A stretch of DNA of 49,636 nucleotides from Candidatus Rifleibacteriota bacterium (lineage in GTDB: Bacteria > Muiribacteriota > Ozemobacteria > Ozemobacterales > Ozemobacteraceae): assembly GCA_018818125.1 (NCBI GenBank), contig JAHISQ010000024.1:1-49636 (forward strand), in the 5' to 3' direction. Below are positions 16,821-25,994 of this stretch, piece after piece. Both the position numbers and the translations under genes were made by a program. The stretch's first letter is position 1. The number at the start of each line of letters is the position of its first letter. A model generated the notes under the pieces. The model ran no database searches and was not told the DNA's origin. It saw nothing but the letters and a program-made list of their open reading frames with translations.

Positions 16821-17130
16821 ACTATGAATCCCTTTGAATTGAATAGAATCTTGGTGTTTTTTATCGTTCATACCTGTTGTCAGTTACAATACCTTGATCT
16901 TGTCTGTTTTTTCAATCAGCCAACTCACGTGTTAACAATTTTTAAGATAAACTGGTCCACGAATAAAATTAAACTTGTGATTAAATTGTTATTGCAACTG
17001 TGGGGTGAATCGAAGCAGGAAGTTGCCGCTGAATTGGGTTGTCTTATGATTCAGTCATTAGAACAACGTCTCTTGAAGTGCCGACTGGGGTCGGTATACG
17101 GGTGCAGGACAGTTCTGAGTAAATCTCACA

Positions 17131-17160
17131 AAGTCAGGGTTCGCTGCACTCACAATGATA
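17131..17160 (-). repeat. degenerate copy of the GAGCGAAGCGACGAAGC-type interspersed repeat
   Basis: The stretch TCGCTGCACTCACAATGA matches, in reverse orientation, one arm of the repeat family seen at 30371, 42543 and 48003. Confidence 0.45.
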
Positions 17161-17205
17161 TTCGGAGTCATAATGTGGCAAAAGGCCAGTTCTGAATTTT
17201 TTTTC

Positions 17206-17229
17206 ATCCACATTCGGCCGAATGTGGAT
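17206..17229. repeat. perfect 24-bp palindrome
   Basis: ATCCACATTCGG followed directly by its reverse complement. It is flanked by eight T on the left and TTTTA on the right. It may be an operator, or a cruciform-type terminator for plus-strand transcription. Confidence 0.6.
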
Positions 17230-17353
17230 TTTACGTATGGAAATTTACTCAATTTTTTAAAAAAATATTGTTCTGGTATTAGTGCATCATCATGAATAAA
17301 GCATTAGATAAATTTTATAAACTTTTTTTATACCGATTTTTACTTGGAAATAC

Positions 17354-17381
17354 TTGTTAATCGGTGATATTATCATAATAT
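17354..17381 (+). promoter_or_regulatory. promoter candidate of the pseudopilin operon
   Basis: TTGTTA (17354-17359), a 16-bp spacer and TAATAT (17376-17381) end 14 nt before the ATG, giving a very short leader with AGAGGT as the ribosome site. Confidence 0.4.
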
Positions 17382-17394
17382 AGAGGTAGAAAAA

Positions 17395-17943
17395 ATGGCT
17401 TCAAACAGGATCTACAGATCTGGCACATCTTTGCTCGAAATTATTATGGCAACAGTTGTTCTTGCCGTTGCCATGATACCCATAGCAGCCATGATTGGTT
17501 TTGGCCATCGTGGCACCAGCAAAGATTTCAGAAACCTGACTGCTATACAGCTCCTTGAGGGTACAATGCGTCAGGTGCTGGTTGCCGAATATGATCGAGT
17601 GCCGATTGGCAATCTCACAGCTCCTGTAGACCTTGGAACCTTTACTCTCCCACTGGGCACAATCGCCTCAAGCTCGGCGAACTACGATTTGTCTCTGAAT
17701 GTAACAGGAGAATCCGTGACTTTTTCATACAATCCGATCAGGATTGACCTGAACACATTTATAGCTACTGCTGCAGCTACCTGGCAATTTGACGCCTCTA
17801 CTGATCTCAAGTTTGATAACTCGTCGATTGTAAAAGCTTTTCGTGTAAAAAGAGTTGTGGGGCAGATTACCTGGAACGAGCCTGAAAGAAATCAGCAGAG
17901 AAGCATCAAAATGATGACATTTCTGACAAGGATGCGAGAATGA
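17395..17943 (+). CDS. minor pseudopilin (GspI/PilV-like prepilin)
   Basis: 182 residues with a class III (prepilin) signal: YRSG|TSLLEIIMATVVLAVAMIP, where processing after Gly10 would leave Glu at mature position 5, as prepilin peptidase requires. The hydrophobic alpha1 helix is followed by a ~150-residue globular domain. Its order in front of a PilX/GspK-like and a GspJ/PilW-like gene resembles the minor-pilin cassette of type IV pili and type II secretion, where such subunits form the tip and prime assembly. The stop overlaps the next start by 4 nt. The assembly motor genes are 15 kb downstream. Confidence 0.8.
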   Translation: MASNRIYRSGTSLLEIIMATVVLAVAMIPIAAMIGFGHRGTSKDFRNLTAIQLLEGTMRQVLVAEYDRVPIGNLTAPVDLGTFTLPLGTIASSSANYDLSLNVTGESVTFSYNPIRIDLNTFIATAAATWQFDASTDLKFDNSSIVKAFRVKRVVGQITWNEPERNQQRSIKMMTFLTRMRE

Positions 17944-18422
17944 GCAGGAAAACCGGCAATTCAAAAGGTATGGCTATTATAATCGTGCTGGTGTTGTCTA
18001 TGGCTTTGCTCATTTTTGGTGTTTCCTATACAAAAAATATTTCGCAGGTTACTTCTGTTAACCCAGATTTGCTTCTTCGCTCGCAACTGGATATTCTAGG
18101 AGAGGGTATTAGCAATATTGCTCTTCTAAAATTCAAAGAGCTCCCATCAGATTTTTATTATTCTTACTATAAAGGGAGAGTTGCGACTCCTCCTCGCGAT
18201 CTTGCTCCTTTAAACACCTTTCAAAACGATGTGCTTTTGCGCGGAGAGCTTCCAAATCCCAACGATGCTGTGCACAATGCATCGTTTACCACGACTTATC
18301 AGGTACTTTCACAAAAAAAGTATGATACAGACACTCTGGAGATATCTGTAACCGTTCAAATTGGTAATATGAAACGGGAAGTCAAAAGAACAATAAACAC
18401 CACCAGAAGAAGGATCTTCTGA
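17940..18422 (+). CDS. PilX/GspK-like pseudopilin
   Basis: 160 residues. The N-terminus NSKG|MAIIIVLVLSMALLIFG looks like a GspK/PilX prepilin leader. It lacks Glu at position 5, as GspK-type tip subunits do. The soluble part is short compared with GspK (~300 aa), so it is nearer PilX in size. Starts in a 4-nt ATGA overlap with the preceding pseudopilin and ends 1 nt before the next. The assignment rests on the leader and gene order. Confidence 0.65.
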   Translation: MSRKTGNSKGMAIIIVLVLSMALLIFGVSYTKNISQVTSVNPDLLLRSQLDILGEGISNIALLKFKELPSDFYYSYYKGRVATPPRDLAPLNTFQNDVLLRGELPNPNDAVHNASFTTTYQVLSQKKYDTDTLEISVTVQIGNMKREVKRTINTTRRRIF

Positions 18423-18423
18423 T

Positions 18424-19179
18424 ATGAGCAGATCACGTGGATTCACAATGGCAGAAATATTGATTGCCGCTGCTATTAGCGCGTTGCTTTTTACCGGTAC
18501 CTTTTCGATCTATCGTTCTGGTTCTGAGAGTTTTCTCCTTGGCGACTGGAAAATTAATTCCCAAAAGAGTGCTCAGCGTTTTCTGGCTGTGTTAAGCACA
18601 GATTTGAACCAGGCGAACAATGCTATTTCAATTGCTTCTGCCTCCTCTTCTGTTGCTGCAACTACGCCAATTTACGTGAAAAGTACCGCATTTTATCAAG
18701 ATGGTGATGCTCCCAAAGCTTTAAACATTCAAGGTCCTGCCTGGGTTCCGCTACTTTTTTTCAGTGTTTCTCGACCAAACGTGCTGGCCAGCGAATTTAC
18801 TGCTGCACGTCCTGGGCTCTGGAAAGGTGTTAGTCTGTGGGGCAAAGATGGAAAGCTGATTTATACAAAAACTGGTAATACGACGAAATATTCAACAATT
18901 CCAGGCAATATTCCCTCGAATATACTAAGTTATATGCCGCCTGGAGTGTCGCCAACTGGCGCTTTTCGCCCATCAACAGAGGATTATAGCAAGGTTTTGT
19001 TGGAAGACGTTGAAACGGTAAGCTTTAGGGAGAAAACTCGATCTAATGATGGAACTACAACTGAACGTGTTATTCAGATAACCTTCAGTCTGCGGCGTGC
19101 CAGACTTGGCAACGCTACATCTGTTGTTGAATCTAGTGATGCGTCAATTTTAAATGATGTTGATATCGAACCTTTCTAG
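18424..19179 (+). CDS. minor pseudopilin (GspJ/PilW-like prepilin)
   Basis: 251 residues. Leader MSRSRG|FTMAEILIAAAISALLFTG has the Gly cleavage site, Phe1 and Glu5 typical of prepilins. The larger globular domain (~220 residues) fits the GspJ/PilW size class. It follows the PilX-like gene by 1 nt and comes 13 nt before an exported coiled-coil protein, so the operon continues. The C-terminal domain itself shows no motif I recognise. Confidence 0.8.
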   Translation: MSRSRGFTMAEILIAAAISALLFTGTFSIYRSGSESFLLGDWKINSQKSAQRFLAVLSTDLNQANNAISIASASSSVAATTPIYVKSTAFYQDGDAPKALNIQGPAWVPLLFFSVSRPNVLASEFTAARPGLWKGVSLWGKDGKLIYTKTGNTTKYSTIPGNIPSNILSYMPPGVSPTGAFRPSTEDYSKVLLEDVETVSFREKTRSNDGTTTERVIQITFSLRRARLGNATSVVESSDASILNDVDIEPF

Positions 19180-19192
19180 CGAGGTCAAAGCA

Positions 19193-19975
19193 ATGCGGCG
19201 TTTTACTGTTGTTGTTTTTGTGTTTATTGTCTTTGTGATCGGATTCTCTGCACGTGCTCACTCTGCAGAACCGATTAAGACCAATTCTGTTGCTGGCTTT
19301 GTAGATTTCAGGCAGCTTCTTCTGAAACATCCGATCTTTAGAGAATTTGATATTAAGACCAGGCGTTTCAATAACACAGCTTCTGCATGGGTTGGTGACC
19401 TGGAAGAAGCACGTAAAAACTACGATGCTGAACTTGAAAAATTATCTGAAGAGCAGAAAATGCTGACAAAGCAATATAGTCTGATTTCTGCTTCACCTCA
19501 GAACGGGCAAAACTCAGTCACAGCCAGATCTATCTGGGAGAAGCTCGCGGTAGTTAATGCAAGACGTGCTTCGCTTGAGAAGGCTAAGCAGGCTACTGAA
19601 TTACGTGGCAACTATCTGCATGGAGCAGGAACCGGGCTTGAAAGCCTTGTTCCTATTATCAATGCAATGTCAGGCGATATCCTCGCTGTTGCCAGGAGCC
19701 TTTCTGCCAAGTATGACAATATCCCTATCCTTGATCTTTCATGCTTTCAATCACCAGTGCCTGAGCCAACGCCAAACCGCAGTATTTTGTTTCAGAATAC
19801 TCACGCAACTATTTGGCAAGCCAATCCTGATCCGAAAGCAATTGCTCTGTGGTTGGCTGAATTTGGCCGGCATTTACGCAACGAATATCCACAACGGTTT
19901 TCTCACCCCTTTCGCTATGGAGTCATTGATCTCCGGCAGGAAGCGGTTTCTGCAATGCGTTTCAGCACTCCTTGA
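19193..19975 (+). CDS. exported Skp/OmpH-like coiled-coil protein (first of a pair)
   Basis: 260 residues from ATG 19193 (ribosome site GAGGTC at 19181); an upstream ATG at 19154 lies in the pseudopilin gene. A signal peptide (RRFTVVVFVFIVFVIGFSARAHSA) is followed by GFVDFRQLLLKHP, close to the VDxxxVLxxxP start of Skp/OmpH chaperones. A long charged coiled coil comes next (~60-125, EEARKNYDAELEKLSEEQ). Skp holds unfolded outer-membrane proteins in the periplasm. The ~120-residue C-terminal extension is not Skp-like. The following gene is built on the same plan, so it is probably a paralogue. Confidence 0.6.
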   Translation: MRRFTVVVFVFIVFVIGFSARAHSAEPIKTNSVAGFVDFRQLLLKHPIFREFDIKTRRFNNTASAWVGDLEEARKNYDAELEKLSEEQKMLTKQYSLISASPQNGQNSVTARSIWEKLAVVNARRASLEKAKQATELRGNYLHGAGTGLESLVPIINAMSGDILAVARSLSAKYDNIPILDLSCFQSPVPEPTPNRSILFQNTHATIWQANPDPKAIALWLAEFGRHLRNEYPQRFSHPFRYGVIDLRQEAVSAMRFSTP

Positions 19976-19992
19976 AGGAAGGATTAATCTAT

Positions 19993-20964
19993 ATGTTAAA
20001 CACTCGTTTTGTTCTTTTAACAGCCAGGTTTTTTATCGTAATTACAGCTCTATCGCTTGTGATTCCATCAGTGGCTTTTGCTGCAGGAGGCTGGGCAACG
20101 GTAGATTACACCTTGACTCTGGCTCTACATCCTAGAATGGCATGGTATGACTTTTCTGTTCAGCGCTTTTATCGCTCAAACATTCCTCTTAACAATCCGA
20201 CGGAGCTCGATAAATTGCGACAAAAAGCTGCAACTGTCAGCAGTGAAATGAAGGGTAGCGTCGACAAGATCAGCCGTGAACGAAATCGTATTTTGAAAGA
20301 CATGAATGATCTTGAGTTATCTCAAAAAACTACTATAAATGCTATGCTCAAAGAAAATAAAGATGTAACGAGTATTAGTAAAAGTTTTGAACTAAAACGG
20401 AATCGTTTGGAAAAAGAGTTTGCTGCAAAAGAAAAAGAATATGATAGTGTTCGTGAGGCTGGTCTTGATGTCTTTTATCTGACCAGAGATGAGAGCAATA
20501 AATATCTGTTCTCGATTATGGCAGAGCTTGATCAGATTCTTAAACGATTATCGCGGGAACGTGGAAATGTCGCCATTGTTGATCGTTCGTTTGTGACTCC
20601 TCCAGCACAAGCGTTTGAGCCTCCCACTGGCATCCCTGGGTTCGGATTACTTGGCTCACAACTTTATGCTCAGTTGTTGCAAAGTGATTTTCGCCCCCCG
20701 CAGGGAAGCAGTGACCCAAATACGCCTCCAGAACATATGCAAAGAGTTGTGGATGGATTGGAACGCAATTTTCAAGAGGAGTTTGAGAGGGTTCTTACTC
20801 AGATTCCGGCTCTGCAGCCTGTTATTGCCAATGTCAGGCCCAGACTTTTTCTTGTTGGCGGCGAAGATTTGACTTTGACTGTGCTTCAAGAGGTCTTTAA
20901 GGCTAATAGGGTGTCTCCGGAAGTTGAGCAGCGAATACTACGAATTTTGCCGCAAATGCAGTGA
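19993..20964 (+). CDS. exported Skp/OmpH-like coiled-coil protein (second of a pair)
   Basis: 323 residues from ATG 19993, preceded by AAGGAAGGA; an ATG at 19972 in the overlap is possible but less well placed. A signal peptide ends near SVAFA. Then ATVDYTLTLALHPRMAWYD parallels the start of the preceding protein, and a long helical segment (~65-150, rich in KSEMKG, KISRERNRIL, KRNRLEKEFAAKEKEY) gives the Skp-like prongs. The C-terminal third contains a Pro-rich stretch and a helical end. Its GTG-started neighbour overlaps by 4 nt. Likely a periplasmic chaperone or structural partner of the pseudopilins or the giant secreted protein. Confidence 0.6.
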   Translation: MLNTRFVLLTARFFIVITALSLVIPSVAFAAGGWATVDYTLTLALHPRMAWYDFSVQRFYRSNIPLNNPTELDKLRQKAATVSSEMKGSVDKISRERNRILKDMNDLELSQKTTINAMLKENKDVTSISKSFELKRNRLEKEFAAKEKEYDSVREAGLDVFYLTRDESNKYLFSIMAELDQILKRLSRERGNVAIVDRSFVTPPAQAFEPPTGIPGFGLLGSQLYAQLLQSDFRPPQGSSDPNTPPEHMQRVVDGLERNFQEEFERVLTQIPALQPVIANVRPRLFLVGGEDLTLTVLQEVFKANRVSPEVEQRILRILPQMQ

Positions 20965-21554
20965 TAGCACATAACCTAAATAGCTGGTTTCGAACTGTTT
21001 GTTGTCTGGCGGTATTCATTTTTTTCTCGTCAGCTGTTTTTGCCTGCTCTTTATGGGAACACCGCTGGCGTTTGCTTAATGAAAGTCGAGAGTATACGCC
21101 CTCTGATGAGGTTTTTGAAATGTGGAAGGTATGGTTCCAACGAACCTATAACAAAGCGCCACTACCTGTTCAGGCATATTCCGATAGAGTCGAAGCTCAT
21201 GATGCTGAAGTAGCCTCTTCTGGTCATACTATTCTACAGCCATCGCAATACGAAGAATACAGAGCCTGGAAAGTAGACGATGCGTTGTTGCCAGTGCCAG
21301 TCCTCCGGTGGGAATATCTGACCCGAACGCATATTCGATGGGTTGCCATGGATTCTTCGGGAAAAATAGAGACCATTGACGAGGTTCCATTGAACTATGG
21401 ATGGAGTCAAACTATCGTTCTCTGGCCGATGGCATGTCCGATAGTTGCTTTTCAGCGCATCAATTCTATTGATTCTACAACTGATTTATTCTCGTTGTTG
21501 ACTTGGTTGTTACCTGGGGCTGCTGATGTGGCGTCAAAATCTTTTGACTTTTAG
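20961..21554 (+). CDS. exported protein of unknown function
   Basis: 197 residues from a GTG at 20961 that overlaps the previous stop (GTGA), so translation is probably coupled; no separate ribosome site is visible. A hydrophobic N-terminal segment (FRTVCCLAVFIFFSSAVFA|CS) looks like a signal peptide, possibly with a poor lipobox (VFAC). The rest is rich in Trp and aromatic residues (EMWKVWFQRTYN, RAWKVDD) and ends with a short hydrophobic stretch. No family recognised. It closes the pseudopilin/Skp-like transcription unit. Confidence 0.65.
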   Translation: MIAHNLNSWFRTVCCLAVFIFFSSAVFACSLWEHRWRLLNESREYTPSDEVFEMWKVWFQRTYNKAPLPVQAYSDRVEAHDAEVASSGHTILQPSQYEEYRAWKVDDALLPVPVLRWEYLTRTHIRWVAMDSSGKIETIDEVPLNYGWSQTIVLWPMACPIVAFQRINSIDSTTDLFSLLTWLLPGAADVASKSFDF

Positions 21555-21589
21555 AAAGATTTTTTGCGTGTCGTATTCACTGCTGCTAT

Positions 21590-21598
21590 TGCTATAAT
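21590..21598 (+). promoter_or_regulatory. extended -10 promoter candidate for the giant secreted protein
   Basis: TGCTATAAT is a perfect extended -10 element (TGn plus consensus TATAAT). No good -35 is present. It lies 53 nt before the ATG at 21652. Confidence 0.55.
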
Positions 21599-21651
21599 CT
21601 CTATAGAGGCGTGTTTTAAGTGCTGTCCGAAGTTGGGCAAGAGGGGGGAGT

Positions 21652-24600
21652 ATGAATATTAAGAATGTCGGCCTGATCTGCTTGGTAGCACTTTTGTGCT
21701 GCGTATCGTCAGTTGTCTGGGGATTGGCAGGTGAATACCAACGCAACGGTGAGGTCTATCTCCTTGTCGGTGATGGTGCCAAAAAAGGGGTATACCGCCT
21801 GAACGATCCAGCCAGTGACGGCGTGGCTGTCAGCGGCGTAACTCCCTTGTATGACCCGGGTAAGTCTTACGGTATGTCAGTAAATCTCAATCGACATGTT
21901 TTCACCTTTACCGAAACAATAGCAGATATTTTTACCATGATGTCAGGTAACATCGAAGTAAACATTAAGGCTTCCGGGAAAAATCAGTTGCAGGGCTTTC
22001 ATTGTGATCACCGCAGTAAATGGGCTGAACATTTCAGGCCTATTTATACATCACCAGGGCCAGCAGCGAACTACCCTGGTTATTACACACTTACTCCAAC
22101 CTCCTTTGGTTATACTGCATCAAGGAATGTGGGCAGCTGCTGTGGCTGCGGAGCACCACGGGTTGCAAATTCCTGGCCTGTCTATGTTATAAGCCCAGGC
22201 ACCAATGGAAAAGCCAGTATCCCTAATGGCATGTGGTATCAGTCAAATGATAATGATACACACGGGCGCCCTGGAAAAGCTTATCGAGATCGTGTTGAGG
22301 GAAAATGTCATAGTTATGATCTGCTCGAGTGGTATACTGGCATTTCTGGAAATACTCCAGTTAATCAGGGCAAGCGGGCCGAGTCATACGAAAAAAGAAT
22401 TGCCCGTGCCATTCTTGGCTCGTGCATAGACCCCTGTGGCACGAACCAGGACAGCTTGACTCAAGATGCGCAACCGCAGTATGTTTCGATCTCATTGTCT
22501 TCTATGGGCAGAACTTATTGTTATACAAGAACCCAGTCATCAACTTCAGACGGCAAGGTAACTCTTAATCTGGCAAATTACACTGGCCCGCTTATCAGAG
22601 CACCCAGGCTGAATGATTTGACTACTGAATGGGTTGGGTGTTCTCTAAAAAATACCAGTTCTGACTACGTTTATGTGCTTGGTTCAAAAGCAATTGAAGA
22701 CTGGTTAAGAGAGCTTGGCTTTGCCATACCGGCAGGTTTTAAAGTTACAGCAGTTTCTGTCTCTGACCAGTGGTATCTGAAAGGCGGTATCGTTTTTGCC
22801 TATAATTCTTCAAATGGCATGGCCTATCAGTTTACCAGGAGTGAAGGGGCAAGTGGTAGTGAAGGAACCACAACTTACTTCAGGGGTATCGGCCTCGGAA
22901 CTGGAATTGACGACATAAAGGCTGACGGTTTTGGCAACATGTATTATGGCAAAACTGCATATTTTCCTAACGCAGCTTCTTCTTTCTCGTCTGCCGATGC
23001 GAGCGCAGTGCAATGGACTGCCGTTTCGATTGATACTGGTGTTGCAAAAGGCCGTATCATCTATGATCAGAAGGTAACAAAAAGCGTATATCGCCTCGCA
23101 TTGGGCGCAACCTCAGAAACTCTTGTAAATAGTGTTGTTATAGGCACTGACAAGTGGGAGCAATTTTTCAGGGTTCCAATAACACTCGCGGATGGTCGAA
23201 ACTATTCGGTTATAACCAAAAATAACTACACATCTATTGTCTCCACCCCTGACTGGTCGTGGATAGACTCTTTGCCGCGCAAAGACGCAGCAGTGCCATC
23301 AATTTCGTTGCCGCAATTCGTGCAGCTTGGGGTCATAAATGTAGCTACGCCGCCTGATCCAGGTGCATCATCTTCGACGGTAGATATTGTTGGGCCGACA
23401 AATGATATGCTGGAACAGGTTACACAGGGTTATTATTCTTTTAAAGTTGAGAATCCTCCGCGCTGGGAGCGTGATGACTGGAACGCTAATAATCTGGCGA
23501 ACGTCAGCGATGAAAATGATAACGGCACAATAGGCTACTTTGCCGCAACAGCGTCAAAAGCCGGAACAGATGCAAATTCAGGAATTTCAGATCATGTTCT
23601 TTATGAGTGGTCTATATATAAGACCCAGGATGCCTATGGCAACGTTATATCGCCTGCCGATCTGGTTGCTAACTCAGGCTCCAGTTCTGTGCCGGAATAC
23701 ACAACATCCCCAGGTATTTCATATTATCTGCCGGCCGGCGTCTATCAAATCATGTGTCGAGCCAAGTATAAGTGGTATAACTACAACCTTCTTGCTTTTG
23801 GTTCAACAGTTGCCAGCAAAAGCATGTGTTTGACGCCAGCAGGATTTGAGCAGGCAATTCCGGCTCTGCTCAGCCCTGATATTACTGCTGCAAATTTTCC
23901 CGGCATGGTAGCAGTGCCTTCTGGCTGTGCAGTGGCTATGCTGAAGGTGAATTTGCAGGAGCCCATTGATAAAGGCAAGCCTACTCTTATTCAATGTAAA
24001 GGAACTACAAGCACTACTTTTAAGGATCCGCTCCAGACTTCGACTGGAGTTAAATACTTTGCGGTTAATGAAAACACACTTTATAACTGGCGCCTTAAAG
24101 AGGAAGAAGCATTATTTACTTTGCCTAATATAACCGACGACAGCAAGGTTGGAGACGTCAAGTGGGTGGAAGATTTTGTTGGTTATTCATGGCAGTATAA
24201 AATGATGTTGCCAACGGGTCTTTTTGTTCAGGGTATTGCTAATCCAAAAGTTACTGATGTCGATCCTTTGACTCGTGATCGGAATGCAACTATTGCCACT
24301 TTTAAACTTGATTTTCCAACCGATCCTGTATTGGCCGAGCTTACTTGCGAAGCCTTCAGAATGTGGAAATATAATTATAAAAAATACAATGAATACGGTA
24401 TCCCAATTGGAATTGATGAGAAAACAGGTGTTGCCAGCTATTCTGCAAAAGTTGCACTTCTGGTACTTGATAATACACCTCCACAAGTCATACGAGTTAA
24501 CGGAAAATCGTTACCCAATCTGACTCTAAAAGGCGCTACAGGTGAAACGTTGACTTCCATCGGAGGCAACCCGGAATTCATTGAAGTCACAGTTCGAGAT

Positions 24601-25809
24601 AATAATCCTTTTGGCAATATTGCTTCTGCCTGTTTGATCACAGGTATTTCCAACCACTCACCAAAGAAGCAGGTTGGTACTTTGCAGTTTGAGTGTGGTG
24701 CTGGCAAAAATTATGTTCCACGCATGAGATTGGCTGATCTTGCTACTGGCTCGCTTTCTGTAAATGCTGTCAAATTGTCCGCAGTCGCTGGGGATGATTT
24801 TACCGGTCTCTCAAACATCGAGGCAAAGAAAGTGTTGCGGTATTCTGCGCCCGGCTTCGAAGCTGGTACATATAATAGCGATGTTTTCAAAATAGTAAGA
24901 ACTCCCTCTAGCGACCTTCCTGGCGGAGCCACTTTTAGTGAGGTTGTATATAAAATCGCTCTGAGTGATCTGCAGCATTTTGACAACACTGGAGTGACCG
25001 ATTCTGGTAGATATGGATTCCCAACCAGACTACCACTGAATTTTGCCAACAACTCTCCGAATTACAATGGTGATGGTGATATTGGTTTTGCACACCCAGG
25101 GTATGGTCTGGCATTTTCTGCCATGGATTCATCAGGATATCGCCAAGACAACGTGATGGTTGGCAATATAGACGTTATAGACAATAAGCGCCCAGTTCTA
25201 TATATGGTTATAACCGATATGAAGACGACAGAAAGCACGTCGATCCCATTGTTCGATTCTAACCAGGCCGTTAACGAGACAACTGCCACCACAACTGTTC
25301 AATCCTTGTATGATTGTGTAACAAGTGCAGTAACCTGGACTCCAGGCGCAACAGCTGTTTTCGGTGGGTTCACAGGTTATGCTACATCCACGATATATGG
25401 GCTTCCTGTTCCACCAATTACAGATTTTTCCAAGTATGCTGTGATCTCTCCGCCTCTTATCGAAAATGAGGTTGAAACTATACTTGAATTGAAATTCTTT
25501 GACAACATTGGAGTCGCGACTTCAGCCGCATTGCCTTCGTTCAGTGTTGTTGGCCCAGATGCTGCAAGCATTTATTTCAAGGAGGGGATGCCTACAGTCA
25601 CAGTGAAGGGCGATTCTCAGAGTAACTACAAAGCTCGGGCAATCTTCAGACACCCCGGGGTCTACAAAATCTCGGCAGAAGTTAAAGATACCGCTCTTGA
25701 TTACAGCAGGAAGGACACACCCAATAATCGTAAGCTTGAATTTGGCCTGATTATTGTGCCGTCTACCATGGATATTCGAGTAATTAACCGCGAAGTAGAA
25801 CGACGTTGA
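21652..25809 (+). CDS. giant secreted protein (1385 aa) of unknown function
   Basis: An N-terminal signal peptide (KNVGLICLVALLCCVSSVVWGLA) follows a strong GAGGGGGG ribosome site. The N-terminal third is Cys-rich (NVGSCCGCGAPR near 160; CIDPCG near 262), suggesting disulfides. The middle is rich in Gly, Ser, Tyr and Asn, as in extracellular beta-structures. The C-terminal third has Ig/PKD-like edges: LLVLDNTPPQVIRVNG near 940 and HPGVYKISAEVKDTALD near 1330. There is no C-terminal anchor, LPXTG or Por-type signal. It directly follows the pseudopilin operon but has its own promoter and terminator. A pilus-tip or secreted surface role like PilY1 is possible, but no PilY1 or VWA motif was seen. 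Confidence 0.75.
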   Translation: MNIKNVGLICLVALLCCVSSVVWGLAGEYQRNGEVYLLVGDGAKKGVYRLNDPASDGVAVSGVTPLYDPGKSYGMSVNLNRHVFTFTETIADIFTMMSGNIEVNIKASGKNQLQGFHCDHRSKWAEHFRPIYTSPGPAANYPGYYTLTPTSFGYTASRNVGSCCGCGAPRVANSWPVYVISPGTNGKASIPNGMWYQSNDNDTHGRPGKAYRDRVEGKCHSYDLLEWYTGISGNTPVNQGKRAESYEKRIARAILGSCIDPCGTNQDSLTQDAQPQYVSISLSSMGRTYCYTRTQSSTSDGKVTLNLANYTGPLIRAPRLNDLTTEWVGCSLKNTSSDYVYVLGSKAIEDWLRELGFAIPAGFKVTAVSVSDQWYLKGGIVFAYNSSNGMAYQFTRSEGASGSEGTTTYFRGIGLGTGIDDIKADGFGNMYYGKTAYFPNAASSFSSADASAVQWTAVSIDTGVAKGRIIYDQKVTKSVYRLALGATSETLVNSVVIGTDKWEQFFRVPITLADGRNYSVITKNNYTSIVSTPDWSWIDSLPRKDAAVPSISLPQFVQLGVINVATPPDPGASSSTVDIVGPTNDMLEQVTQGYYSFKVENPPRWERDDWNANNLANVSDENDNGTIGYFAATASKAGTDANSGISDHVLYEWSIYKTQDAYGNVISPADLVANSGSSSVPEYTTSPGISYYLPAGVYQIMCRAKYKWYNYNLLAFGSTVASKSMCLTPAGFEQAIPALLSPDITAANFPGMVAVPSGCAVAMLKVNLQEPIDKGKPTLIQCKGTTSTTFKDPLQTSTGVKYFAVNENTLYNWRLKEEEALFTLPNITDDSKVGDVKWVEDFVGYSWQYKMMLPTGLFVQGIANPKVTDVDPLTRDRNATIATFKLDFPTDPVLAELTCEAFRMWKYNYKKYNEYGIPIGIDEKTGVASYSAKVALLVLDNTPPQVIRVNGKSLPNLTLKGATGETLTSIGGNPEFIEVTVRDNNPFGNIASACLITGISNHSPKKQVGTLQFECGAGKNYVPRMRLADLATGSLSVNAVKLSAVAGDDFTGLSNIEAKKVLRYSAPGFEAGTYNSDVFKIVRTPSSDLPGGATFSEVVYKIALSDLQHFDNTGVTDSGRYGFPTRLPLNFANNSPNYNGDGDIGFAHPGYGLAFSAMDSSGYRQDNVMVGNIDVIDNKRPVLYMVITDMKTTESTSIPLFDSNQAVNETTATTTVQSLYDCVTSAVTWTPGATAVFGGFTGYATSTIYGLPVPPITDFSKYAVISPPLIENEVETILELKFFDNIGVATSAALPSFSVVGPDAASIYFKEGMPTVTVKGDSQSNYKARAIFRHPGVYKISAEVKDTALDYSRKDTPNNRKLEFGLIIVPSTMDIRVINREVERR

Positions 25810-25835
25810 TAATGTTTTAAATGCCCATTCAGATC

Positions 25836-25875
25836 AGAGCCGCTCCAGCTGAAACAGCCGGGGCGGCTCTTTCTG
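25836..25875 (+). terminator. intrinsic terminator after the giant secreted protein
   Basis: AGAGCCGCTCC (25836-25846) pairs with GGGGCGGCTCT (25860-25870) with one wobble and a 13-nt loop, then TTTCTGT. Confidence 0.8.
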
Positions 25876-25994
25876 TCTCCTTGCGCAATCTTTGTGATAT
25901 GCTGATAGCAATCCGATTGGTCGAAAAATCTGCTATTTATGCATTTGCGAAAAAATGCTACTATACCTGTGCGCAAAACAACCGGGAGACTTGA

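Larger units (their letters stand above)
16821..17394. other. 574-nt gene-poor region before the pseudopilin operon
   Basis: Contains a degenerate interspersed repeat (17131-17160), a perfect 24-bp palindrome (17206-17229) and a promoter candidate at its right end. An open frame continuing from antisense of the phosphatase reaches 17195 but has no own start with a ribosome site. I see no credible gene. Confidence 0.5.

Noticed and set aside
16500..17195. Plus-strand open frame of 231 codons
   Set aside because: It runs antisense to the conserved inositol-monophosphatase gene for half its length and has no ribosome site or family resemblance; the part beyond 16977 overlaps a repeat.
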